DNA of 7,434 nucleotides from an uncultured Caulobacteraceae bacterium (GTDB lineage Bacteria; Pseudomonadota; Alphaproteobacteria; Caulobacterales; Caulobacteraceae), in the NCBI GenBank assembly GCA_903884915.1, contig CAISGS010000580.1, positions 1 to 7,434 on the forward strand, given 5' to 3'. Shown here piece after piece: positions 1 through 6,017 of the stretch. Made by a program: the position numbers and the translations under genes. The notes under the pieces are model-generated. The model saw only the letters and a list, made by a program, of their open reading frames with translations. It had not been told where the DNA came from and ran no database searches. Position 1 is the stretch's first letter, and each line of letters begins with the position of its first letter.

Positions 1-95
1 ATGTCCGTCATGACCCTAAATCCTGTTCGACCATTGAAACCAACTCAATAGTGAACATTAGCAATTACGCGAGCCTTAACGGAGGGCGAGAAGGT

Positions 96-1640
96 CTATT
101 TTTTTGCCGCGCGCTTCGCGTCAAGCTTGATTGAGTCCGCCAGCGTCTTAGCAGACCAACAGCCCTTACCCGTAATGTCGCGCAAGGGTCCCTCGACCCG
201 ATAGACGCCATAGACCATCGCTCCCGGCCCTTCTCCGCCTCGGCGAAGGTTCGGCAGGCGCTCGACCTTGGCAAAGCAGGTCGCCAGATCGGTTTGTGAA
301 ATCCGTCGATCCAAATCGACCACAAGCCCCGGCCGCGTCACATCCAAGCCCGTTGGGAGTGGGGCTGCCGCATAACGGTCTCGCTCGGTCAGCTGGATGG
401 CTGGGCCATTGAGGGTCGGTTGATGAGAGAACTGCGCCAAGGTGACATAGCTAAAGGTCCCAACCCAGTTGGCACCCTGCTCTTGGCGGACTGCGGCCAC
501 GGCCGAGGAGAAGGCGGGCCATTGACGAAGGGTGCGGGCCGGGTCGCCCTTGAACCCTGATCGATAATCGGTGGTGGCCCCGAACATCAAGGCCAAGGCT
601 CCAATACCCAAACCGAAGGGAAGGACGGCGCGCCGGGCAAAGCCGCTCAAGGCTGAGGTGGATAGCCGTGACGCTGCCACCGCTGCGATCAAAGCCAAGG
701 CCGGATAGAGCGGAGTCGGCCAATGGCCCTGTACCCGATCATGCAGGGCATGAACCATCAGATAGAGCCCAAACGGCAAGGCCGTCAGAACCAGAACGGA
801 CAGATCCACATTGCGCCCCTCGGCAACCGCCTCGGACGGCAAGTCCTTCATGGTCAGGCCCCGGATCGCAAAGCCCGTAATGAAGGGATTGAGCAGCAAG
901 GCTTGGGTGAGAATGAGTTCGACCAAGAATTTGGGCTGAAGACCAGAGGGCTCAACCCGGCCAAACTGCTTGGCAAAGGTCAGCCACTCGTTCTGGGAAT
1001 TCCACCAGACATTGATGCCGAACAGCCCGACGCCGATCACGGCAGCGGCCCACGGCCAAGGGGTCGCAAGGCTCTTGCGCCGCTCAGCGGAGGTTAGGAT
1101 CCACAACAGAACGCCCGGGGCTATGAAGAGCGAGGAATATTTCGAGAGCGTCGCCAAACCTGCGGCGACGCCCGCCAGACACCACCAGCGCGCGGCCTGA
1201 TGCTCCCGTCCCGGCTCGAACACTGCCGCTAAGCACCAAAGGGTGGTGGCCCAAAAGAGGGTCGCAAAGGCATCCGGCGTAGACAGGATCGCCCCAACCG
1301 CAATCATCAAGGTGGCGCTGTACCAGAGCGCCGCCCGCTCTGCGGTGACGGGCGTCAGGCCCAACCGCTTGGCCAGATCAAACAGGACCAGACCGGTGGC
1401 ACCACTGGCCAGAACCGCCGATAGCCGCACGCCCAAACCACTATCGCCGAGCAGGCTGGTGCCCAGTCCGATGCCCCAGGCCACGAACGGAGGATGGTCA
1501 AAATAGCCAAGGGCGAGATGCTGGGACCAGAGGCGGTAATAGGCCTCATCGTCGGTCAGGGGCATGAGGGCGGCAAAGACCAACCGCACGGCGGTGATCA
1601 GGCCGATCCATAGCAAAAGCCGCCGGGTTATGGCGCTCAT
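96..1640 (-). CDS. GT39 (ArnT/PMT-like) integral membrane glycosyltransferase
   Basis: A 514-residue GT-C fold glycosyltransferase of the PMT_2/ArnT type. Members move a sugar from a polyprenyl-phosphate donor to a lipid, glycan or protein on the periplasmic side of the inner membrane. After the first membrane helix (about 8-28) comes the family's first periplasmic loop with Asp30, Asp31 and Glu32 (LTDDEAYY), where the catalytic acid lies, then YFDHPP at 46-51. TPDAF (121-125) and LATLSKYSSLF (162-172) are also typical. Many hydrophobic helices run to about residue 355, with an HW motif near 306-307 as in relatives. Residues 360-490 form a more soluble C-terminal domain, and the tail is rich in Lys and Ala. 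The ATG lies 7 bases after the stop of the GT2-GtrA gene, so the two are surely co-transcribed and perhaps translationally coupled. The sugar and acceptor cannot be read from the sequence. ArnT itself is about 550 residues, and no other arn gene is visible, so I give no symbol. Confidence 0.9.
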   Translation of the reverse strand: MSAITRRLLLWIGLITAVRLVFAALMPLTDDEAYYRLWSQHLALGYFDHPPFVAWGIGLGTSLLGDSGLGVRLSAVLASGATGLVLFDLAKRLGLTPVTAERAALWYSATLMIAVGAILSTPDAFATLFWATTLWCLAAVFEPGREHQAARWWCLAGVAAGLATLSKYSSLFIAPGVLLWILTSAERRKSLATPWPWAAAVIGVGLFGINVWWNSQNEWLTFAKQFGRVEPSGLQPKFLVELILTQALLLNPFITGFAIRGLTMKDLPSEAVAEGRNVDLSVLVLTALPFGLYLMVHALHDRVQGHWPTPLYPALALIAAVAASRLSTSALSGFARRAVLPFGLGIGALALMFGATTDYRSGFKGDPARTLRQWPAFSSAVAAVRQEQGANWVGTFSYVTLAQFSHQPTLNGPAIQLTERDRYAAAPLPTGLDVTRPGLVVDLDRRISQTDLATCFAKVERLPNLRRGGEGPGAMVYGVYRVEGPLRDITGKGCWSAKTLADSIKLDAKRAAKK

Positions 1641-1647
1641 AGACCGC

Positions 1648-2793
1648 CTACCAAACCGTCAAGGTGCTGATCACATAGTTCCAGATGGCGCCGACCGCTG
1701 CACCGACCGCACCGGCCAAGATCCAACCAGGCACCCACTGCTCAACCAGACCCGCGACAGCATAGTTGGCCGCAAGGCCGACACTGCAGACGATGCAGAA
1801 CTGCACATAGCCCGTCGCCAAGCGCCAGCCCTTGCGGCGGCGATCTCGATAGGTCAGGGCGTTGTTGATGAAATAGTTGGAGGTCATGGCCACCAAGGCC
1901 GCCAAGATCTGAGCGCGGGAAAAGTCGCTGTGCCCTGCGGTCATTAACAGGCTGAGCACGCTCATATGCACCAAGATTCCGGTCGAGCCGACGAAGGCAA
2001 ACAGAAGCGCCCGCACCGACAGGACATCGCGGGTCAGCTTGCTCAGCACCAGACCGGCATAGTCGACGACAACGCGAGTATCGAGCTTGCTCGTCCCGGC
2101 CTCACGCTCACGAAAGGCATAGGACATTTCTAGGATGCGCGGCGGTGTGGTCTGGGAGGCAATGATGTCGAACAGTACCTTGAACCCATCAGTCGACAGG
2201 CGGGGCGCGACGGCCTCAACCAATTCGCGGCGGATCATGAAGAAGCCACTAACCGGATCACTGACCTGAGCCCGTAGTGCCTTGCGGCCCAGCCAAGCCG
2301 CCCCTCGGCTTCCCGCCTTGCGCACCGCCGACAGGCCTCGGTCTAGACCGTCGGCCTGCAAGAACCGTGAACCGATCACCAGATCGGCAAGATCATCGCG
2401 CAGGGCATTGAACATGGCCGGCAACAGCGTCTCGTCATGCTGCATATCGCCATCAATCACAGCGACAAAGGGGGCGGCGCTGGCCATCATCCCTTCAATG
2501 ACGGCTCCGGCCAAGCCTCGGCGTCCGACGCGGTGCAGGCACTGGACCCGGCTGTCGTGAACGGCAATGGCCTTGACCGCGGCGGCAGTGCCGTCCGGAG
2601 AGTCGTCGTCGACGAAGATGACCTGCCAGGCGGCTCCTGCTAGCGCCACATCAAGGGCCACGATCAACCGCTCGACATTTCCGCGCTCATTGAAGGTCGG
2701 CACGATCACGGAAAGATCAACCCGCGCAGGCACATAGGCCGGACGAGGTGTCTCGCCGGTCGGTTTGACAGCAGGAGGTAGACGCGAGGCCAT
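1648..2793 (-). CDS. GT2 polyprenyl-phosphate glycosyltransferase fused to a GtrA domain
   Basis: A 381-residue two-domain protein. Residues 26-245 are a DPM1-like GT2 domain: LSVIVPTFNE (27-36), the nucleotide-binding VDDDSPDGT (61-69), the metal-binding DGD at 114-116 followed by MQHD, and DPVSGFFMIRR (179-189), all typical of enzymes that load a sugar from a nucleotide donor onto a polyprenyl phosphate. Residues 262-381 are a GtrA-like domain with four predicted membrane helices and the characteristic SNYFINNALTYRDRR (305-319). Family knowledge links GtrA to membrane anchoring or flipping of lipid-linked sugars. With the GT39 gene directly downstream, the inference is a donor-making then donor-using pair, comparable in logic to ArnC/ArnT. 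I chose the ATG at 2793; a TTG five codons upstream (2808) is in frame but has no better ribosome site. Upstream of the ATG only a weak GGA is seen. The donor sugar is unknown. Confidence 0.9.
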   Translation of the reverse strand: MASRLPPAVKPTGETPRPAYVPARVDLSVIVPTFNERGNVERLIVALDVALAGAAWQVIFVDDDSPDGTAAAVKAIAVHDSRVQCLHRVGRRGLAGAVIEGMMASAAPFVAVIDGDMQHDETLLPAMFNALRDDLADLVIGSRFLQADGLDRGLSAVRKAGSRGAAWLGRKALRAQVSDPVSGFFMIRRELVEAVAPRLSTDGFKVLFDIIASQTTPPRILEMSYAFREREAGTSKLDTRVVVDYAGLVLSKLTRDVLSVRALLFAFVGSTGILVHMSVLSLLMTAGHSDFSRAQILAALVAMTSNYFINNALTYRDRRRKGWRLATGYVQFCIVCSVGLAANYAVAGLVEQWVPGWILAGAVGAAVGAIWNYVISTLTVW

Positions 2794-2838
2794 AGGACAG
2801 GGTTCCAATCGGGCGAACCATAAGCCGCCTGACGCCTA

Positions 2839-2866
2839 ATTATCGGTTTAAGGCAGGGTTGAGCAA
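2839..2866 (-). promoter_or_regulatory. Candidate promoter for the glycosyltransferase operon
   Basis: On the minus strand TTGCTC (2866-2861) is followed after 16 bases by GATAAT (2844-2839), which matches the -10 consensus at five of six positions; the -35 is weak (three of six). It would start RNA near 2832 and leave a leader of about 40 bases before the ATG at 2793. The -35 box lies in the loop of the inverted repeat at 2848-2892, so structure and promoter overlap. Recognised by eye only. Confidence 0.3.
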
Positions 2867-2892
2867 GCTTTCGCTACTGGACCCTGCCCTAA
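2848..2892 (-). repeat. 12-bp stem-loop after the acyl-CoA ligase gene
   Basis: The arms 2848-2859 and 2881-2892 pair over 12 positions with a 21-base loop. Eleven are Watson-Crick pairs. The remaining position is G·U in RNA read from the minus strand but A·C in RNA from the plus strand, so the structure fits minus-strand RNA better. It begins 15 bases beyond the ligase stop codon, which suits a 3' end structure of that transcript. There is no following run of U, so a classical intrinsic terminator is not proven. The loop can form a small AGC-GAAA-GCU hairpin. It could instead act as a processing site, an mRNA stabiliser or a protein-binding palindrome. Confidence 0.55.
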
Positions 2893-2906
2893 TCGGCGGC
2901 GTGGTC

Positions 2907-4490
2907 TCAGGCGACCGTCTCTTCGGCCATAAACTGGTCGCGCAGTTCGCGCTTCAACACCTTGCCAATGGCGCTGCGCGGCAGAACATCCATCAGCTTT
3001 AGGGCCGCCAGCCTCTGGGTCTTGCCCAGCTTAGCATTGGCCCAGTCTCGCACCTCATTCGCCGTTGCCGTCGCCCCGGCCTTGAGGGTCACAAAGGCGA
3101 CGGGCGTCTCGCCCCAGCGGTCCGACCGGGCCCCGACGACAGCGGCTTCGAGCACGGCAGGATGACCGACAATGACGCTCTCCAGATCGCTCGGATAGAT
3201 ATTGAAACCGCCCGAAATGATCATGTCCTTCTTGCGGTCCATCAGGGTCAAGAAACCCTCAGTATCAAACCGGCCGACATCGCCGGTGCGGATATAGCGA
3301 AGGCCCTCTGGACTGATCCACTCGGCCTCGGCGGTCTTGCCCGGTTGGTTGTGATAGCCATTCATCATGGCGGGGGAGCGACCAACGACCTCACCAACCT
3401 CGCCGGCGGGCAGTTCACGGCCCTCTTCGTCGATTAGGCGCACATCGTGACCGGGCAGAGGCTGGCCGACCGTGTGCAGTTTGTCAGGATGCTCGTGCGC
3501 GATCAGGCCGCAACTGCCACCGCCCTCAGTCATGCCGTAATATTCAATCAGGCCGCCGGGCCAGCGCTTGAGGATATCCGCCTTTAGGGCCGCACCGAAT
3601 GGGGCGCTGGTGCAGAACTTCATCTGGAAGCTGGACAGATCATAGTCGCCAAAGGTCGGCTGCTCGAGAATGCGGCGATATTGCACCGGCACCAGCATGG
3701 CATGTGTCACGCGGTGCTGGTGGGACAGCTTGAGGAAGCCGAGGGCGTCGAACTTATCCATCAAGACCGCCGCGCCGCCCATGCCCATGGTGGGGAAGAA
3801 GCTGACCAAGGTGGTGTTGGAATAGAGCGGCGTTGACAGCAAGGTCACCGATCCCGGGCCATAGCCCAGCCCGCCGCCCCGGCCCGTGTGGGACCAGCGC
3901 ATCTCGTGCGACTGAACAATGCCCTTTGGCGTGCCTGTCGTGCCCGAGGAATAGATGATGTTGAAGGGCATGGCGGGCGTGACCGTGACCGGTTCGGGGT
4001 TGGACCCGGCTGGCGCCAACCAAGCCTCGTAGGAGCCGCCCGCGTCAGACCCGTCCAAAGCGGTCAGGGGCATGGTCAGGCTGATGCCCTCCAGCGCCTT
4101 GGCGACAGACCGGTCGAGGAAGAACCGCTTTGCGCCGCAGTCCGCCAGCATGACGGCGAGGCTCTCTGGCGTTGAGGACGGGGCCAAGGGGGCAACCGCA
4201 ACCCCGGCCCGCAGCCCGCCCAAGAAGGTGGCGGCATAGGCCACGGACGATCCGGCACAGATTGAAATGGCCTCGCCCGGCAGGACGCCGTCCCGTTGCA
4301 GGCTGGCGGCGATTTGATCCATCAGGACATCAAGCGCGCCATAGGTCAGGACCTCGTCATCCTTGATCAGGGCGGGCGAATGGGGCCGGGCCTGCGCATT
4401 AAAGCGGATCAGGTCGGACAGGAGGCCAAAGGGCTGTTCCAATAGGGCGACATGGCCCGCCTCCGCAGCAGCCTGATCAGACGTGGTCAT
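2907..4490 (-). CDS. AMP-forming acyl-CoA ligase (class I adenylate-forming enzyme)
   Basis: A 527-residue cytoplasmic enzyme of the fatty-acyl/4-coumarate CoA ligase superfamily. It should activate a carboxylic acid with ATP to an acyl-adenylate and then form the CoA thioester. All core motifs are intact: the P-loop YSSGTTGTPKG (180-190), FCTSAPFGA (292-300), YYGMTE (317-322), RTGD (401-404) with the ATP-ribose Asp404, the hinge DRKKDMIISGGFNIYP (418-433) and the C-terminal PRSAIGKVLKR (504-514) with catalytic Lys510. Length is normal for the family. The ATG at 4490 is chosen because AAGGA lies 7 bases before it; an in-frame ATG at 4595 would add 35 residues with several Cys and Arg and no good ribosome site. 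The substrate cannot be assigned from motifs. It is transcribed alone or as the first gene before the glycosyltransferases, and divergently from the exported hydrolase. No beta-oxidation partner is present. Confidence 0.92.
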   Translation of the reverse strand: MTTSDQAAAEAGHVALLEQPFGLLSDLIRFNAQARPHSPALIKDDEVLTYGALDVLMDQIAASLQRDGVLPGEAISICAGSSVAYAATFLGGLRAGVAVAPLAPSSTPESLAVMLADCGAKRFFLDRSVAKALEGISLTMPLTALDGSDAGGSYEAWLAPAGSNPEPVTVTPAMPFNIIYSSGTTGTPKGIVQSHEMRWSHTGRGGGLGYGPGSVTLLSTPLYSNTTLVSFFPTMGMGGAAVLMDKFDALGFLKLSHQHRVTHAMLVPVQYRRILEQPTFGDYDLSSFQMKFCTSAPFGAALKADILKRWPGGLIEYYGMTEGGGSCGLIAHEHPDKLHTVGQPLPGHDVRLIDEEGRELPAGEVGEVVGRSPAMMNGYHNQPGKTAEAEWISPEGLRYIRTGDVGRFDTEGFLTLMDRKKDMIISGGFNIYPSDLESVIVGHPAVLEAAVVGARSDRWGETPVAFVTLKAGATATANEVRDWANAKLGKTQRLAALKLMDVLPRSAIGKVLKRELRDQFMAEETVA

Positions 4491-4497
4491 GGCAGTG

Positions 4498-4502
4498 TCC
4501 TT
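4498..4502 (-). promoter_or_regulatory. Ribosome binding site that sets the ligase start
   Basis: On the minus strand GGGGAAGGA is followed by 7 bases and then the ATG at 4490. This good Shine-Dalgarno match favours the 527-residue form over the in-frame upstream ATGs at 4547 and 4595, which have none. Confidence 0.75.
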
Positions 4503-4511
4503 CCCCAATAG

Positions 4512-4521
4512 TCTCGCGAGA
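4512..4521. repeat. Perfect 10-bp palindrome TCTCGCGAGA
   Basis: A perfect palindrome just upstream of the ribosome site of the acyl-CoA ligase gene, inside its probable 5' leader. It could be a regulator-binding site or a small RNA hairpin. A 10-bp palindrome can occur by chance in GC-rich DNA, so a role is only a possibility. Confidence 0.3.
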
Positions 4522-4542
4522 TCGCAAAGTCTTGTTGGGTTC

Positions 4543-4572
4543 GACATAGCGCAAGACCCATCACAGACACAA
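4543..4572 (-). promoter_or_regulatory. Candidate promoter for the acyl-CoA ligase gene
   Basis: On the minus strand GCTATGTC (4550-4543) matches the Caulobacter-type -10 pattern GCTANAWC at seven of eight positions. TTGTGTC (4572-4566) is a partial -35 (four of seven), 15 bases away where 10-14 are usual. The 6-bp inverted repeat GTCTTG/CAAGAC (4529-4534 and 4552-4557) brackets the -10, a place where a repressor could act. It would leave a leader of about 45 bases. Confidence 0.3.
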
Positions 4573-4608
4573 ACACGCCTTGGGACAATGCACAAAAATC
4601 TGGGGGCG

Positions 4609-4634
4609 CTAGCCTTCCATATCGCTCAGGCTAG
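4609..4634. repeat. 7-bp inverted repeat CTAGCCT/AGGCTAG in the divergent promoter region
   Basis: Exact 7-bp arms at 4609-4615 and 4628-4634 are separated by 12 bases, about midway between the two divergent genes. The arm centres are 19 bases apart, close to two helical turns, as for many dimeric regulators. Immediately after it GTCATTT occurs twice with a period of 8 bases (4634-4640, 4642-4648). It is a candidate operator; a terminator role is unlikely because no plus-strand gene precedes it. Confidence 0.35.
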
Positions 4635-4691
4635 TCATTTCGTCATTTTCAGACCAAGGTTCGCTATCGCATCCCGTGCAAGAGGGTGCTT

Positions 4692-4698
4692 AAGGAGG
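4692..4698 (+). promoter_or_regulatory. Strong Shine-Dalgarno that sets the exported hydrolase start
   Basis: AAGGAGG ends 8 bases before the ATG at 4707. The in-frame GTG at 4686 lies upstream of this site and would put charged residues before the signal peptide, so the ATG is preferred. Confidence 0.85.
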
Positions 4699-4706
4699 AG
4701 TTGAGG

Positions 4707-5762
4707 ATGTCGCGTGCCCTATTCACCGCATCGGCCCTAGCCATCAGCTTGGTGGCCGGCCTTATCAGCGGACCCACCCTTGCCCAGACCATCGCCCCAC
4801 CTGCCGTTCAGCCCGACAAGGCCAGCAAGCCCTATGACCGACCCGGTCCCTATACGGTGCAGGCCGCCGAAGGGGCTTGGAAAGATGATCGCCGTGCGCG
4901 TCTCATTCCCTTCCTGATCCGCTATCCCAAGGATGCGCCCGGCCGTCTGCCTGTGGTGATCTTTTCGCACGACCTTGGCGGGTCTAAGGAAAGCGCCGCC
5001 TACTATGCCGACCATCTGGTCAGCCACGGTTACATCGTCTTGAATGTCCAACATCCGGGCTCAGACCTAGGCATCTGGGGTGGCCAATTCCCGGATCTCA
5101 AGAACCCTAAAATCAGTGCTGATCTTCGCAAGGCCGTGTCGCCCCAAAGCGCGATGGACCGGTTCAAAGATATCTATTTGGCGGTCTTTGCCCTCCATAG
5201 CCTTGATCGCCAACCCGGCGCACTCAAGGACAGGATCGATCTGACCCGCATTGGCATGTCAGGCCATTCCTATGGCGCGACGACCACCCAAGCCATGGCG
5301 GGGCAGGCCTTTGCGCGCGGACGCAAAATGGGTCACGATGAATTCAAGGCCTTTTTGGCCATGAGCCCTGCGGGCGCCGCTGACGGTCACAATGCCGATG
5401 CCTTTGGCGACATGACGCGGCCGTTCCTGTTTCTCACCGGCTCGGATGATAGTCTGACGGTCAATGGCAAGGTTCTAGACGCCTCAGAACGGCAAAAGCC
5501 TTACCTGGCCATGAAGCGCGCGCCTTCGGCCTTGGTGGTCCTCAAGGGTGCCGATCATCTGGTCTTTTCCGGACGCCAAGAGCTGGGCTACAGCAAACCC
5601 AAGGATGAGCGCTTCCGGCAACTGATCAAGGCCGCTAGCCTCGCCTATTGGGACGCGGCGTTGAGGGATGATGCAGAGGCACGGGCTTGGCTAACCGGAC
5701 CAGGCATGGCCGCATTGGCCGGATCGGATGCCGAAATCCAGTCGCGCAATATGGATCGCTGA
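4707..5762 (+). CDS. Exported alpha/beta hydrolase, PAF-acetylhydrolase/dienelactone hydrolase-like
   Basis: A 351-residue serine hydrolase with an N-terminal signal peptide: Arg3, a hydrophobic core at about 4-22, and probable cleavage after TLA at residue 26. There is no lipobox Cys, so the mature enzyme should be soluble in the periplasm or released. The alpha/beta hydrolase core shows PVVIFSHDLGG (82-92) forming the oxyanion region, the nucleophile elbow GHSYG (186-190) with Ser188, a probable acid at Asp247 or Asp248 (TGSDDS) and His284 (GADHLVFSG). The order and spacing resemble bacterial predicted dienelactone hydrolases of the PAF-acetylhydrolase/chlorophyllase-like group. An ester bond is the likely target; the natural substrate is unknown. 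The gene stands alone, divergent from the acyl-CoA ligase and convergent with tRNA-His, whose encoded 3' end lies 35 bases beyond the stop. No clear terminator is visible in that gap. Confidence 0.88.
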   Translation: MSRALFTASALAISLVAGLISGPTLAQTIAPPAVQPDKASKPYDRPGPYTVQAAEGAWKDDRRARLIPFLIRYPKDAPGRLPVVIFSHDLGGSKESAAYYADHLVSHGYIVLNVQHPGSDLGIWGGQFPDLKNPKISADLRKAVSPQSAMDRFKDIYLAVFALHSLDRQPGALKDRIDLTRIGMSGHSYGATTTQAMAGQAFARGRKMGHDEFKAFLAMSPAGAADGHNADAFGDMTRPFLFLTGSDDSLTVNGKVLDASERQKPYLAMKRAPSALVVLKGADHLVFSGRQELGYSKPKDERFRQLIKAASLAYWDAALRDDAEARAWLTGPGMAALAGSDAEIQSRNMDR

Positions 5763-5797
5763 CCGCGTCTCATCTCAAGGGGCTGTGGATTTTGGGA

Positions 5798-5874
5798 TGG
5801 TACCGCCTCTCAGGCTTGAACTGAGGACCTCCGGTTCCACAAACCGGCGCTCTAACCAACTGAGCTAAGGCGGC
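5798..5874 (-). tRNA. tRNA-His (anticodon GTG), noncanonical alphaproteobacterial type
   Basis: A complete 77-nt cloverleaf with encoded CCA. The acceptor stem GCCGCCT pairs with AGGCGGT, the D stem is GCTC/GAGC, and the anticodon stem CCGGT/ACCGG encloses loop TTGTGGA with anticodon GTG at 5840-5838. The variable loop has 5 bases, and the T stem CTCAG/CTGAG encloses TTCAAGC. The discriminator is A73 rather than C73, the end pair is G1:U72, and the base encoded before G1 is A, not G. Canonical bacterial tRNA-His carries an encoded G-1 opposite C73, the main signal for its synthetase. A subgroup of alphaproteobacteria including Caulobacter lacks it, and there the synthetase relies on the anticodon, A73 and U72. 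The gene stands alone. All stems are intact, so I see no sign of a pseudogene. Confidence 0.96.
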
Positions 5875-5893
5875 TCGCATCGCGAGAGAGGGC

Positions 5894-5922
5894 GTTTTAG
5901 TCGGCATGGCCGCTGGGATCAA
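5894..5922 (-). promoter_or_regulatory. Candidate housekeeping promoter of tRNA-His
   Basis: On the minus strand TTGATCC (5922-5916) and ACTAAAAC (5901-5894) are 14 bases apart. They match the Caulobacter sigma-73 pattern TTGACGS-N10-14-GCTANAWC at five of seven and seven of eight positions. The -10 ends 19 bases before the first tRNA base, giving a leader of roughly a dozen bases for RNase P to remove. Spacing, strand and place all fit. Confidence 0.55.
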
Positions 5923-6017
5923 GCCGCCGTTTGCAGGATCCGAACGATTGCGTTCAATCTCTTGCTTCGCGCAGGCCTAGCCGCCATTCTCGATCGCAAA
6001 ATTAGGGATGAAACGAC

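Noticed and set aside
1..51. Short plus-strand frame from ATG at 1 to TAG at 49-51, possibly a small gene or the end of an upstream gene.
   Set aside because: Only 16 codons, no visible upstream sequence and no recognisable residues; it cannot be told from chance.
37..54. Possible terminator hairpin after the GT39 gene (ATTGA/TCAAT arms on the minus strand).
   Set aside because: Five AT-rich pairs with a long loop and no U run; too weak to support a terminator.
4491..4595. N-terminal extension of the acyl-CoA ligase from an ATG at 4595.
   Set aside because: The extra 35 residues are Cys- and Arg-rich and unlike the family's N-terminus. The ATG at 4490 has a good ribosome site, and the extension would cover the candidate promoter.
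5763..5797. Search for a terminator between the exported hydrolase and tRNA-His.
   Set aside because: No GC-rich stem or T run is visible on either strand in these 35 bases.
5798..5874. tRNA-His as an integration site of a mobile element.
   Set aside because: No integrase, no repeated 3' tRNA segment and no phage-like gene on either side; the flanking genes look chromosomal.
5942..5955. Small inverted repeat GAACG-ATTG-CGTTC upstream of the epoxide hydrolase gene.
   Set aside because: Only 5-bp arms with a 4-base loop, no convincing promoter beside it; likely by chance.
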